48,554 nt of DNA from Alphaproteobacteria bacterium (GCA_013289145.1 JABDAM010000009.1:1-48554), one strand, 5' to 3'. Shown: positions 33,356 to 42,410, counted from the stretch's first letter. The notes: generated by a model from the letters alone, not told the origin. Numbers and translations: made by a program.

Positions 33356-34129
33356 ATGCGAAAAAAACATCATCACCTATTAGAAGATGAAGGCGAAAGT
33401 TATTTTGCATCTTTTACAGATTTACTTGTTGGCATTATTTTTATTTTCATTATTCTGCTCACGCAATCAGCAGAGCAATTCAAAGCAAAAACAGATAGCG
33501 ATTTAGCAGCGCAAGAAGCGCGATCAGCAGTATTAAACGCCATAGTTAATGATTTGAAGGCACAATCCATTCGTATTGAATTTGATATCAAAAATGGGAT
33601 TATTCGATTACCAGAAGGCGTAGTATTTGATGTCGGCCAAAGTGATCTGGCAGAAGATAAAAAGCCTAAAGTACATAAAATCTTTGAGACAATAGGAAAT
33701 TATTTGCCATGTTTAACCGATAGCACAAAAAACAATGACTTTTGTACAAAAAAATTTCCATTTTATGCCAAACCATATAAAGATCGCCCCAGGCTAAATA
33801 CTTTACTTATTGAAGGCCATACTGATAAACAAAAGTATGCAAATGATGCATATGGCAATTGGAAGCTTTCAGTAAATCGTGCTGTTAATGTGTATCAATT
33901 CTTTTGGGAGAATTTCCCAGATATCAGAGATCTAACTAACCAAGATAAACAAAACCTTATTTCTGTTAGCGGCTATGGCGATACACGTCCGTTACCTGAT
34001 GAAAATGCAGATTTATTAGATAATCCAAAAGATCGCAGAATTGATCTTAGATTTGTTATGGAAACATCTGAACCGGAGCCTGTTAAAGAAATTAAGCAAG
34101 ACACGGAGTTGCAGCATGCTGCTCCGTAA
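33356..34129 (+). CDS. zorB: Zorya protein ZorB (MotB/OmpA-like)
   Basis: The peptidoglycan-binding half of the Zorya motor. The 257-residue protein has a short basic N-terminus, then one membrane helix (21-37) carrying Asp22 in the MotB-like context SFTDLLVGIIFIFII, the expected proton-carrying residue. The periplasmic OmpA-like domain shows EGHTD (153-157), NWKLSVNRA (168-176), SGYGDTRPL (205-213) and DRRIDLRF (226-233). Its end overlaps zorC by 14 bases. All elements needed for a working motor subunit are present. Confidence 0.92.
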   Translation: MRKKHHHLLEDEGESYFASFTDLLVGIIFIFIILLTQSAEQFKAKTDSDLAAQEARSAVLNAIVNDLKAQSIRIEFDIKNGIIRLPEGVVFDVGQSDLAEDKKPKVHKIFETIGNYLPCLTDSTKNNDFCTKKFPFYAKPYKDRPRLNTLLIEGHTDKQKYANDAYGNWKLSVNRAVNVYQFFWENFPDIRDLTNQDKQNLISVSGYGDTRPLPDENADLLDNPKDRRIDLRFVMETSEPEPVKEIKQDTELQHAAP

Positions 34130-35624
34130 CTCTGTAGCACTAGCATCACAAATCACTACTAAATTTGAAAATGCCGAATTGTTCGTGGACGAAAAACTTA
34201 ATCGCGAAATTACTTTGGCCATATCACAAATATATAATGCCAGCAGCGGTTACTATGATAGAGATACAATTGCAGAGTTTTCTCAAGCGATTTTGGATGA
34301 AAATTTAGAAAATGTTTTTGAGAAGGGCCGCACCTGGCAAAGGCTAATACCTGGCATTTATGCTGAAAGTAAGATTTTAAATTCATCCCTATTTGCGTAT
34401 AGCAAATTTGTTGAATTATTCCTGCAGCGAGTGATAGAAAATCCGCGCCGCAGAATTTTAAAAAGTTTAATTTATGTTTATTTTAACTTTTTTCCATATG
34501 CCGATGGCGCAAAATCAAATTCACGGCCTAATTTCGATCAATTGTGTATAGCCATAAAGCAACTTGCGGCGCAGTTAAGTGATGAGACACTCAACGTTTA
34601 TAAAAATGCTATCAAAAACTATAATTTATTTGATCAGGGGTGCGAGTTAAACGCCACGGCAGAGGCACTAATAATTTCAGGCGGAAAAAATTTAGATGCA
34701 CAAATTATAGCGAAAGAATTAGGTGCTTCAATTGAAAGCCCCCCAACAGATTTTATTAAAGGCCTTTTTGAAAGTTTATGTATTCAAGTAAGCAGTTTTT
34801 CTGCTGATTCTTTAGGGCTGGCACAGTCGCTTTTAAATATTTACCAAACCTTGTGGCCAGCCGGTGCCAGTGGTTGCAGCTTTCAGATTAATAAGTCCCT
34901 GTTAAAATCTTCAATAAAAACTTTTCGCGATAGTCAAGGTAAAGCAAAGCCTGATGCTATAGAAAATTTTATCCAAAAAATTATTCAGATTTTTGGTGAT
35001 CCTAGATTGAAAGGTGCAAATGATGTTTGGCTTGACTGCCATGATGAAGCACTGACCATTAAGCGTTATTTATCGCGGCAATCACTTGAAGACTTTTTTA
35101 AGATCATTCAGGAAACGGCAAAAGATGAGCACTGGCGTGAACGCCAAAAGTTTTGGCAAACTTACCATGATAAAGATTTAATAGATGAAGTTTGGGTAAT
35201 TTTAGGGGCAGAAGCCAAGGCGGTTGCTGATAATTTCTTTAACAGAGAATTTAATGCGGCAGTATTGAGCCAGGCACAACCCAACCAATCCGTATTGTTA
35301 ATGCGCTTTAGAAGTCGGGCATACGAATTAACAGTGGCCGAATGGAGTCATGATGGGGCATGCCATATCTGGCAAGATTCGGACACGGATGCGCCAAAAC
35401 TATATGAAATGCGCTATAAGGCCACCGAATTGCGGCAGGCGCGACATCAGGAAAAATGGATTGCACACATGGGGCCTCCTAGCCTTTGGCAGCATAAAAT
35501 TGCTACAAAGCTAAAAGAGCTTGGCAGCATCGCAATATCCAATGAGGTGGCAGAAAATCATCAGGCGCAGCAGCAAGTTAGGCAGCAGAAACCCACATAT
35601 TCACGCTTCCGAGGTAGAAGATGA
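34116..35624 (+). CDS. zorC: Zorya type I protein ZorC (EH-signature family)
   Basis: ZorC is a cytosolic DNA-binding effector component of type I Zorya. I place the start at ATG 34116 with GGAG eight bases upstream; an earlier ATG at 34041 lies deep inside zorB. The 502-residue protein has no membrane segment. The identification rests on position between zorB and a zorD-type helicase and on a C-terminal region of the EH-signature kind with DEHWRERQKFWQTY and RFRSRAYELTVAEWSHDGACHIW (about 350-455). The zorD start overlaps its stop as ATGA. Confidence 0.82.
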   Translation: MLLRNSVALASQITTKFENAELFVDEKLNREITLAISQIYNASSGYYDRDTIAEFSQAILDENLENVFEKGRTWQRLIPGIYAESKILNSSLFAYSKFVELFLQRVIENPRRRILKSLIYVYFNFFPYADGAKSNSRPNFDQLCIAIKQLAAQLSDETLNVYKNAIKNYNLFDQGCELNATAEALIISGGKNLDAQIIAKELGASIESPPTDFIKGLFESLCIQVSSFSADSLGLAQSLLNIYQTLWPAGASGCSFQINKSLLKSSIKTFRDSQGKAKPDAIENFIQKIIQIFGDPRLKGANDVWLDCHDEALTIKRYLSRQSLEDFFKIIQETAKDEHWRERQKFWQTYHDKDLIDEVWVILGAEAKAVADNFFNREFNAAVLSQAQPNQSVLLMRFRSRAYELTVAEWSHDGACHIWQDSDTDAPKLYEMRYKATELRQARHQEKWIAHMGPPSLWQHKIATKLKELGSIAISNEVAENHQAQQQVRQQKPTYSRFRGRR

Positions 35625-38600
35625 CGATAACGCCCAAAATCTTAGAAGATGGCATTTATTATGATTTTAGCATTGATCAGCCTTTGCAGGATGGTGTTAC
35701 ACAAGAAACACATGGCGTTTTGCTCTATTATTATCAACAAAGCCCATCTTTTGTCCGTACAGAAAATGCAGCAACAATTCTTTCACATGAATGTGCTGCA
35801 TCACTAACAGATGAAGAAGCGGCCTTTGTCGGGCTGCCTCCGCATGCAAATCTTGTTCTGGCAATAAATGCACAAGGCGCGATTACTGCAGCAAACAGTA
35901 ATTTTAAATGGACATGGTATAAACCACAAAGCAATGCCCCACTGTTAATTGATGCAGAGATCGGTAGCTTTTTACAATTTGGCGCACGTTATTTGCGGCT
36001 TAATTCGCATTTGTACAAAATTCTTTTAACATTGCATAAGGCCAAATTAGATTTATCCAAACCAAATTTAACACCTGCAGAAAAACTTCAAATTTGGGGC
36101 GCTGTTAAATCCGTAATTAGCAGCAACCAAGGCGAAGAATCTGTTTCTAGCTCTGTTAAAGAAGATAATTACTTGGGCAGGTTAATTGTCTCCACTGCAG
36201 ATTCATTCACTATTGACCCAACCGGCGATCATTTATTTTTTACACCGCGACTTAAGGCAATTGCACCCAGCCAAACTGACTTATTAACAGAAGAAGTGCA
36301 GCGCTTTGATGTTTTGACCTCTGCCAATCATAAACTTTTCATGCAGTCATTTGCGCAAACGCCAATGGTATTGGATTGCTATGCATTGGGTAATCAAGGG
36401 CATTATATTTTTATTTCGCCTAAGTTGAAGCGTGTATTGCAAGTTGTCAAAAAATATCAGGCCGCAAGCAGCGAAAGTGAAAAAATTAATTTCTTAAAAA
36501 ATCCGCGTTTATATTTTAGTGAAGAAATCGGTGATATTTTAGACGATGAAGAATTGACGGTAATTTACTCTGAAAGAATTACTGGCATAGGTGAGCGCCC
36601 GCCAATTGTTGTTCCTTGGATGAAGTTGCCATCTACAGATTGGTTGGGGCGCGATGCAGGCGAAGTTGCAAAAGAAATTTTTGGCCTACGCATAAATGAT
36701 ACTGTAGTTGAGCTGGATCGGACCAAACTTGATAAGTTGACAAGACAAGTTGATGAAGCAATACAAAGTGGCGAAACAAATATTATTATTGATGATATTC
36801 CTGTTTCTGTATCGCAAATGCTGCAAGATGATTTGCGAGGCCTTAAAAATAAATTACGCTTAACGACAGAGGAGCAGCGCGGGTTAAGAGATAGTGCAGA
36901 ACAAGAAAGTTATACGCCGCCACCACCGCAACCCACAGATCAGGATATTCACACAAAGCGCGTTCTTTTAGTGAAAAGCAATTTTGATGGATCAGAATTT
37001 GAAAGGGTTTATCAATCGCGCCTTAAAAATTTCAAAATTGATGTCCCAAATTCGGTACGCACACAGCTTAAAGAACATCAACTAAAAGGCTTTAAATGGC
37101 TATGTGAAAATTATTGTGTTGGCGCGCCAGGGGCGCTTTTGGCCGATGATATGGGCTTAGGAAAGACATTACAGGTATTATCTTTTCTTGCTTGGCTTTC
37201 AGATTTGCGCGCTCAAAATATTATCGGCTCAAATCTATGCTTAATTGTTGCTCCAACATCTTTGTTAGGTAACTGGCACAAAGAAATTGAAAGGCATCTT
37301 GATGCAGGCACTATTCGCAACACATTAAATCTATACGGCAAAGAGGTTAGAAAATTTTCAAAGAAAATTAACGGAACATACAGACTAGATGTTACAGAAT
37401 TGCGCAACAAAAATTTAATCCTTACTACATACGAAACTTTAAGAAATTATCAAATTGATTTGGCTTCGTTGCCAATTGATATTTTGGTTTTTGATGAAGC
37501 GCAAAAAATAAAACACCCGACAAGTGAAGTTACTTGGGCTGCAAAAACGCTTAATGCTGACTTCTGTGTTTGCATGACTGGAACGCCAATTGAAAACCGC
37601 TTGGCTGATCTTTGGTGTATTATGGATACCGCGCAGCCGGCGGCCTTGGGTGATTTAAAAGCATTTAGTAAAAAATATGAAAGCAGTGTTAATTTTGAAG
37701 ATGAAGCTGTGCGACAAGCAAACAGAGAGTTGAAAGCTTTTCTGCAAGTTGAAAATCCACCAAATCCTGCAATTATGCTGCGGCGCATGAAAAGTGATGG
37801 GTTGATTGATTTACCGCCTAAAAAAGAGATTTTAAGGCCAGCGATAATGCCCCAAGGCCAGGCGGCAATGTATTCGCAATATGTTGAAAAGGCTAAAAGT
37901 GATGGGCCTACAGATACTAATGCTGAAAAGGCCAAAGGAATTATGCTAGAGGTGCTTCATCATCTTAAGCGCATTAGCCTGCACCCCGAGCAAATATCAG
38001 CAGGGATAAACGATAAATTTATTATGGAATCGGCCCGCTTGTCTGAAACCATGAGAATTCTTGATGAAATTCAAAGCAGGCAAGAGAAGGTATTAATTTT
38101 TGTGCGTGATGAATCGTACCATAAGTTTTTTACCCAATATCTTGCTAAGCGGTATTCTTTACCTTTTGTTGCTAATATTAATGGCAAAACAGAACCTACC
38201 AGACGGCAGAAAATTGTTGATGGATTTGAAGACAGCAAATTTCCATTTAATATTTTTGTTTTATCCCCCAACGCAGCAGGTGTTGGGTTAACCATTACAT
38301 CTGCAAATAATGTAATTCACCTTGAGCGTTGGTGGAATCCCGCTGTGGAAGATCAGGCAACTGATCGCGTATATCGCATGGGGCAAACTAAAGAAGTGAA
38401 AGTTTATTATCCATTTAGCGTACATCCAGAATTTAATGACCAATCTTTTGATTTGAAATTAAATAGTTTGATTGATCGCAAGCGAAGATTAAGCAGAGAA
38501 GTTTTAATTCCACCAGTTACTGTCAATGATCTTACTGATATGTATTCAATTATAAGAAGTACAACAGAAATTTTACCGCAGGCTGCTGCTTTTGATTGGG

Positions 38601-38989
38601 ATATAATTGATAGATGTCATGGGCATGGATTTGAGGATTGGATTGCTGATACATTAACACAGGCTGGAATTTATGCACAACGAACAAGTTTTAGTCATGA
38701 AAATGGAGCGGATATTTTATTAATGTCAAAAGAGCAAAAGCCTGTTGGCATCATCCAATGCAAACATAAAATTGATCATGAAAAGCCTTTAGATAGATCG
38801 GGAATTGATGACTTATTGCGGGCCTCTCCTCATTATGAGGTAAAAGATTATCGCAAGTTAATTTTAATTTCTAATGCTGCCCAACTTGCACCTGCCGCTG
38901 TTAAATTTGCAGCACAATTAAAAATGCCGATTATTCTTAGACAACAATTGCCGAACTTAGTCGAAATTATATCCCAAATTATATCATAA
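35621..38989 (+). CDS. zorD: Zorya type I protein ZorD (SNF2 helicase with Mrr-like nuclease)
   Basis: The nuclease effector of type I Zorya, thought to degrade invading DNA once activated by the ZorAB motor. The 1122-residue protein has a divergent N-terminal half (1-470), then a SNF2 helicase with motif I DDMGLGKT (Lys515), DEAQ box (625-628), motif III TGTPIENRL, and motifs V-VI GVGLTITSANN and DRVYRMGQ (915-922). A C-terminal Mrr-like nuclease domain has Glu1005 in GFEDWI, Asp1031 in GADILL and QCK with Gln1046 and Lys1048, forming an intact D-QxK site. Start overlaps zorC. Helicase plus nuclease in one chain separates type I from types II and III. Confidence 0.92.
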   Translation: MTITPKILEDGIYYDFSIDQPLQDGVTQETHGVLLYYYQQSPSFVRTENAATILSHECAASLTDEEAAFVGLPPHANLVLAINAQGAITAANSNFKWTWYKPQSNAPLLIDAEIGSFLQFGARYLRLNSHLYKILLTLHKAKLDLSKPNLTPAEKLQIWGAVKSVISSNQGEESVSSSVKEDNYLGRLIVSTADSFTIDPTGDHLFFTPRLKAIAPSQTDLLTEEVQRFDVLTSANHKLFMQSFAQTPMVLDCYALGNQGHYIFISPKLKRVLQVVKKYQAASSESEKINFLKNPRLYFSEEIGDILDDEELTVIYSERITGIGERPPIVVPWMKLPSTDWLGRDAGEVAKEIFGLRINDTVVELDRTKLDKLTRQVDEAIQSGETNIIIDDIPVSVSQMLQDDLRGLKNKLRLTTEEQRGLRDSAEQESYTPPPPQPTDQDIHTKRVLLVKSNFDGSEFERVYQSRLKNFKIDVPNSVRTQLKEHQLKGFKWLCENYCVGAPGALLADDMGLGKTLQVLSFLAWLSDLRAQNIIGSNLCLIVAPTSLLGNWHKEIERHLDAGTIRNTLNLYGKEVRKFSKKINGTYRLDVTELRNKNLILTTYETLRNYQIDLASLPIDILVFDEAQKIKHPTSEVTWAAKTLNADFCVCMTGTPIENRLADLWCIMDTAQPAALGDLKAFSKKYESSVNFEDEAVRQANRELKAFLQVENPPNPAIMLRRMKSDGLIDLPPKKEILRPAIMPQGQAAMYSQYVEKAKSDGPTDTNAEKAKGIMLEVLHHLKRISLHPEQISAGINDKFIMESARLSETMRILDEIQSRQEKVLIFVRDESYHKFFTQYLAKRYSLPFVANINGKTEPTRRQKIVDGFEDSKFPFNIFVLSPNAAGVGLTITSANNVIHLERWWNPAVEDQATDRVYRMGQTKEVKVYYPFSVHPEFNDQSFDLKLNSLIDRKRRLSREVLIPPVTVNDLTDMYSIIRSTTEILPQAAAFDWDIIDRCHGHGFEDWIADTLTQAGIYAQRTSFSHENGADILLMSKEQKPVGIIQCKHKIDHEKPLDRSGIDDLLRASPHYEVKDYRKLILISNAAQLAPAAVKFAAQLKMPIILRQQLPNLVEIISQIIS

Positions 38990-39277
38990 AAAGATACTGA
39001 TTACTGTTTACGCGGGATATCTATCGCTTGAGATTTAACATTTTGCTGGTTCTGTATTTGCTATCGTGGCTCTTTTTCCTCTTGCTGGCCGCATTACGTC
39101 CTCAGTTATGAGACGCTGAAACCACCACCGTGCCAGTCAAGCAGAAAATCGGCTCCCCCTGAAGGTCACCCCCAATTTTCAGTTTGACAGGAGCGCAATG
39201 CTCACGGTTTCGGCGGTTTCCAAGGCGCTTGCTCATAAGGACGCGATCATGCGGCCTTTGTTTTAAGAGGAAGAGCC
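38990..39277. other. Gene-poor spacer between zorD and alpA
   Basis: The AT-rich character of the zor cargo ends here and composition returns to mixed, marking the cargo border. A 44-codon minus-strand frame (39102-39236, starting MSKRLGNRRNREHC) is present but has no ribosome-binding site and no recognised domain. No convincing terminator for zorD is seen. Confidence 0.35.
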
Positions 39278-39508
39278 ATGACGACAGCAACACAAAACAC
39301 ACTGATCCCAATGGATGATCTTACCATCCTGCGTATCCGCAGCGTGATCTCACGCACCGGACTGAGCCGCAGTATGATTTACAATATGATCGCCAAAGGA
39401 GAATTTCCACATCCCATCAGCTTGGGTCAACGTTCAGTCGGTTGGATAAAATCCGAAGTCGTTGCGTGGGTTATAAACCGTATGGAAAGCAGTCGAATTA
39501 ATCGTTAA
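39278..39508 (+). CDS. alpA: AlpA-family transcriptional regulator
   Basis: A 76-residue MerR-like winged helix protein. LRIRSVISRTGLSRSMIYNMIAKGEFPHPISLGQRSVGWIKSEVVAWV covers the family from end to end, with the recognition helix around SRSMIYNMI and the wing at GQRSVGW. GAGGAAGAG precedes the ATG. AlpA proteins of P4-like elements activate excision or integrase-linked genes, so this is the likely switch of the element; the target here is not shown. Confidence 0.9.
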   Translation: MTTATQNTLIPMDDLTILRIRSVISRTGLSRSMIYNMIAKGEFPHPISLGQRSVGWIKSEVVAWVINRMESSRINR

Positions 39509-39525
39509 TTGAATTTCTGACTTAA

Positions 39526-39559
39526 CCCTGTGGCGTCGGCAACAACTGGCGACACAGGG
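39526..39559. terminator. Hairpin between convergent alpA and abiEii
   Basis: CCCTGTG (39526-39532) and CACAGGG (39553-39559) pair, with further partial pairing inside. It stands between the convergent ends of alpA and abiEii, where a two-way terminator is expected, but there is no clear T-tract. Confidence 0.4.
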
Positions 39560-39621
39560 CATTTACGTTCCCAATGCCTTTGCTTTGGTTTTGAGGCGGC
39601 GATAGTATATGAATGAGCTTG

Positions 39622-40488
39622 TTAAGCTCGCGCAGCTGCAAAAATTCTCATCGCTGCATCGCGGACTATAGCGACAACAGTATCAAGTGAAAGTTTGCCA
39701 CCCACTGCCCGTTCCAGAAATGCTTTCCATTGAGTTTGTTTTCGTGGGTCATTGATGAATGCATCGCTCAGTCCAACTGGAACTTCGAGAGGAATTGGTT
39801 GCTCTCTACGGGCGAATGTGTGTTTGACCGCGAGTGCTAGAACATCAGGATCATCCTTAAATGTTGTAAAAATAAACCAGAGATCAAAAAAATCTTTCAT
39901 CCGGCTATTATCCATACCGAGTTCTATAATTGCTTCAAGCTTTTCTGCCACAACCGTTTCTCTTGGGTAAGCCAACACCTGCGGCATGGCCATACCCAGC
40001 AACGTTGGATATGCCATGTCGGTTGGAGCCGGAGTTACGGCATCGCCGGTGCCAATGTCAATTTGGATGGGAATTCTGGCGGAACCGAGCCGTGCCACAA
40101 ACCTGACCCGCTTACCGCCATAGCGGGCCTCCTCACGAATTTCTTTAATCGATAGGCCCGTAAGATCAAAATATAGCCCATCTTCTGCAACGACAGTATT
40201 GCAGATTGCTACAACCTTTTTATGAATAGCGTTCGAGCCTATATCGCCCTCAGCAAGAAGATCTAAATCTTTGGTTGCGCGATGCGGATTTTGCTCCCAG
40301 AGCTGAAACAGCATTGCACCTTTTAGGATAAATTCATTTTTATAGGCTGAACAAGACAGGCGATATAAAAAACGTTCCAAAGCGTATCGCGTCAAAACAA
40401 GACCATGGTCTTCATCCCTTTCCTTGACGAGATTAAGCAGTCGCGCATTCACAGATGCGGCCATCCGTTCTGTTGCAGTGGTATTCAT
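39622..40488 (-). CDS. abiEii: AbiEii-type nucleotidyltransferase toxin
   Basis: Toxin of the AbiE abortive-infection system, a nucleotidyltransferase of the DNA polymerase beta fold; related AbiEii/MenT enzymes modify tRNA. The 288-residue protein has the diagnostic block FILKGAMLFQLW followed by RATKDLDLL, with Gly57 and the metal-binding Asp74 and Asp76. Later come ETVVAEKLEAIIELGMDNSRMKDFFDLW, where the conserved Lys and Asp of motifs III and IV are present. It starts inside the abiEi stop (ATGA overlap), the usual antitoxin-toxin order. Confidence 0.9.
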   Translation of the reverse strand: MNTTATERMAASVNARLLNLVKERDEDHGLVLTRYALERFLYRLSCSAYKNEFILKGAMLFQLWEQNPHRATKDLDLLAEGDIGSNAIHKKVVAICNTVVAEDGLYFDLTGLSIKEIREEARYGGKRVRFVARLGSARIPIQIDIGTGDAVTPAPTDMAYPTLLGMAMPQVLAYPRETVVAEKLEAIIELGMDNSRMKDFFDLWFIFTTFKDDPDVLALAVKHTFARREQPIPLEVPVGLSDAFINDPRKQTQWKAFLERAVGGKLSLDTVVAIVRDAAMRIFAAARA

Positions 40489-41087
40489 CCGCTCAGGGCT
40501 TCCATATAAGGCTGCATAATTTTTTCAACACGGTTGATTTTAGCAAAATGCCTGATTTCTTCACGGGTGCATCTCCTGTCGCGAAGAACTTCGCGCAGGG
40601 CTTCAAGCGCAACATCAAGCCCAATCTTATTACGAAATTTAAAACAATCGCTGATGGTTTTGGGAATATTATAGATAGGCACGTCAACGCCTTCCAGACG
40701 GTGGATTTGAATGCCGGATTCATAACCTGGAGAGCGCATGACGATAATCCTCATAGGGACCGATTTTTTGACCGCAATCCAACTCCCATAGGGCACCGAT
40801 AGCCATACTTTATGGGGAAGCTGGGTTCCAATTCCATGGAAATTCAGGGCGGTGGCAAGGCAAACGACCCCTTTAGCTTGTGCGCTAACGGCTTCAACAA
40901 GACCATGAGATTCAGTGACATCGTAATCTGCAAGATGATAAAGCCCATGCCCGGATTTCACGATACATCCCTCTGAAACAAGCTTAGCAAGATATCGGTG
41001 ATCCAGCCCCAGCATGACAAGATCACGTGGGCGAATAATGCCTTTCTGGCGTGCCAGGGCTATGATTTGATCTGTTTGATGGCTCAT
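40485..41087 (-). CDS. abiEi: AbiEi-type antitoxin and transcription repressor
   Basis: A 200-residue AbiEi family protein. The N-terminal winged helix-turn-helix is IIALARQKGIIRPRDLVMLGLDHRYLAKLVSEGCIVKSGHGLYHLAD (about 7-54), followed by the family core CLATALNFHGIGTQLPHKVWLSVP and VPIYNIPKTISDCFKFRNKIGLDVALEAL. The start at ATG 41087 fits the family; a longer frame upstream runs through the promoter and operator and into the integrase tail, so it is unlikely. AbiEi antitoxins repress their own promoter by binding inverted repeats, and a perfect one lies at 41095-41134. Confidence 0.88.
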   Translation of the reverse strand: MSHQTDQIIALARQKGIIRPRDLVMLGLDHRYLAKLVSEGCIVKSGHGLYHLADYDVTESHGLVEAVSAQAKGVVCLATALNFHGIGTQLPHKVWLSVPYGSWIAVKKSVPMRIIVMRSPGYESGIQIHRLEGVDVPIYNIPKTISDCFKFRNKIGLDVALEALREVLRDRRCTREEIRHFAKINRVEKIMQPYMEALSG

Positions 41088-41094
41088 TGTCTCG

Positions 41095-41134
41095 CTATAT
41101 CCTATAACAATACTAACATTGTTATAGGATATAG
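41095..41134 (-). promoter_or_regulatory. Perfect 17-bp inverted repeat, abiE operator
   Basis: Arms CTATATCCTATAACAAT (41095-41111) and its exact complement (41118-41134) are separated by six bases. It starts eight bases upstream of the abiEi ATG and covers the -10 and the spacer of the abiE promoter. Autorepression by AbiEi is established for related systems, so this is the probable operator. Confidence 0.8.
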
Positions 41135-41138
41135 TCAA
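41110..41138 (-). promoter_or_regulatory. abiE promoter
   Basis: Minus strand: TTGACT (41133-41138), 17 bases, TAGTAT (41110-41115). The hexamers overlap the inverted repeat, so a bound repressor would block polymerase. Confidence 0.6.
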
Positions 41139-41175
41139 TAAGAATATTTGCATGGCCTCAACCAATAAACGGGCA

Positions 41176-42363
41176 TCATTTGCTCTTATCACCACAAGAT
41201 AATCCTGCCAGGTAATCCGCCCATCCCTGCATAAGCAGCTTTCGCTCAGATAAATGTTGGGCATGGTTGTAAGATGCGCGAACTTTGTTTCGTTCAGCAT
41301 GCGCAAGTTGACGCTCGATAACGTCCGACCGATATCCTAATTCATTCAGAATGGTTGATGCGGTAGCACGAAAGCCGTGTCCAGTCGTGCGGCTATGGTA
41401 GCCCATACGGTAAAGGGCATAAAGCATTGTATTTTCGCTCATACACTTTGTCGGATTCACGCCTGGAAATACAAAGCGTTTGTTCCGACTAAGCGGGAGC
41501 TGCTGTTTAAATACAGCAACGGCTTGCTTGGATAATGGCACAATGTGCGGTTCACGCATTTTCATGCGTTCTGCCGGGATGCGCCATTCTGCTTTCTCCA
41601 AATCAATTTCATGCCATGCAGCCCCGCGAAGTTCTGATGTTCTGACGAAAGTTAACAATAAAAGTCTCAATGCGTTTTTAGTTTGTAAATCCCCCTGGTA
41701 ATTCTCCAGATTCTGCAGGTACTCCGGTAAATCCTTGGCATGCAAATAAGAATGATGTTGTACTTTGATAGGTTTTAATGCGCCCCTAAGATCAGCGGTC
41801 AGGTCACGTTCTGCACGACCTGTAGCGATAGCATAGCGAAATATCTGCCCCGTGATTTGTTGCATGCGGTGAGCAAGATCGATTGCTTCGCGTGCTTCGA
41901 TTTTGCGTAAAACTTTTAAGAGGTCGGCAGCCGTAATTTCATGAATAAGTCGCTGCCCTATGAATGGAAAAATATCCGCTTCCAATCTTCGAGTTACATT
42001 GCGGGCATGCTTGGGAGTCCAGCTACCCTTACGGTTTTCATGCCATTCTTTGGCAATATTAATAAATGTGTTCTCAGTATTAATCTGTTCCTGACGTTTT
42101 GCCTCACGCTTGATTTCAACGGGATCATGCCCCTCAGCAATTAACTTGCGTGCGGCAGCCCGGCGTTCGCGGGCTGAGGCGAGGGTTATTTCAGGATAGG
42201 TGCCAATTGCGAAGGTCTTTTCTTTGCCATTCAAACGATACTTCAGTCGCCAATATTTGCTCCCATTAGGGTGAATTAACAGAAACATACCGTCGCCATC
42301 GGTCAATTTGTAGGATTTGTCCTTGGCTTTGGCATTTTGAATGGCGGTGTTGGTCAGGGGCAT
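41176..42363 (-). CDS. int: P4-type tyrosine integrase
   Basis: Site-specific recombinase that inserts and excises the element. The 395-residue protein begins with the arm-binding domain of P4-like integrases (LTDGDGMFLLIHPNGSKYWRLKYRLNGKEKTFAIGTYPEI, about 20-60). The core-binding domain spans about 98-185 and the catalytic domain carries Arg246 (SELRG), His329 and Arg332 (HGFRATAS), His355 (LAHAERN) and the nucleophile Tyr365 (SYNHAQH). All catalytic residues are present. Its 5' end lies about 175 bp from the 3' end of tRNA-Asp, the typical arrangement when the tRNA is the insertion site. Confidence 0.94.
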   Translation of the reverse strand: MPLTNTAIQNAKAKDKSYKLTDGDGMFLLIHPNGSKYWRLKYRLNGKEKTFAIGTYPEITLASARERRAAARKLIAEGHDPVEIKREAKRQEQINTENTFINIAKEWHENRKGSWTPKHARNVTRRLEADIFPFIGQRLIHEITAADLLKVLRKIEAREAIDLAHRMQQITGQIFRYAIATGRAERDLTADLRGALKPIKVQHHSYLHAKDLPEYLQNLENYQGDLQTKNALRLLLLTFVRTSELRGAAWHEIDLEKAEWRIPAERMKMREPHIVPLSKQAVAVFKQQLPLSRNKRFVFPGVNPTKCMSENTMLYALYRMGYHSRTTGHGFRATASTILNELGYRSDVIERQLAHAERNKVRASYNHAQHLSERKLLMQGWADYLAGLSCGDKSK

Positions 42364-42377
42364 GGGTTGATCTCACA

Positions 42378-42410
42378 GGGGGTACAAGGTTGCCATGTGT
42401 ATTTGTACCC
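42378..42410. promoter_or_regulatory. Candidate integrase arm-type sites, right end
   Basis: GGGGGTACAA (42378-42387) and TTGTACCC (42403-42410) form an inverted pair, with the same core as the two direct copies at 25560-25580. They lie immediately upstream of the int start codon, so integrase binding could also control its own transcription. Confidence 0.5.

Noticed and set aside
31584-34129. ZorA/ZorB read as flagellar MotAB or TolQR/ExbBD
   Set aside because: There are no flagellar, tol or ton genes around, the ZorA tail is far longer than in those families, and the pair is coupled to zorC and zorD.
35621-38989. Helicase-nuclease read as part of a restriction-modification or DISARM system
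   Set aside because: No methyltransferase, specificity subunit or DrmA/B/C gene is nearby, while the MotA-like and MotB-like genes directly upstream make Zorya the consistent reading.
39102-39236. 44-codon minus-strand frame between zorD and alpA
   Set aside because: No ribosome-binding site, no recognised domain and no promoter. It is mentioned only in the description of the spacer.
41088-41306. Longer AbiEi starting near 41306
   Set aside because: The extra codons cross the promoter and the perfect inverted repeat and continue into the integrase 3' end. ATG 41087 fits the family.
25688-42363. Self-transmissible ICE
   Set aside because: No coupling protein, VirB-like or tra mating-pair genes are present between the ends, only relaxosome genes. 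It is called mobilizable rather than conjugative.
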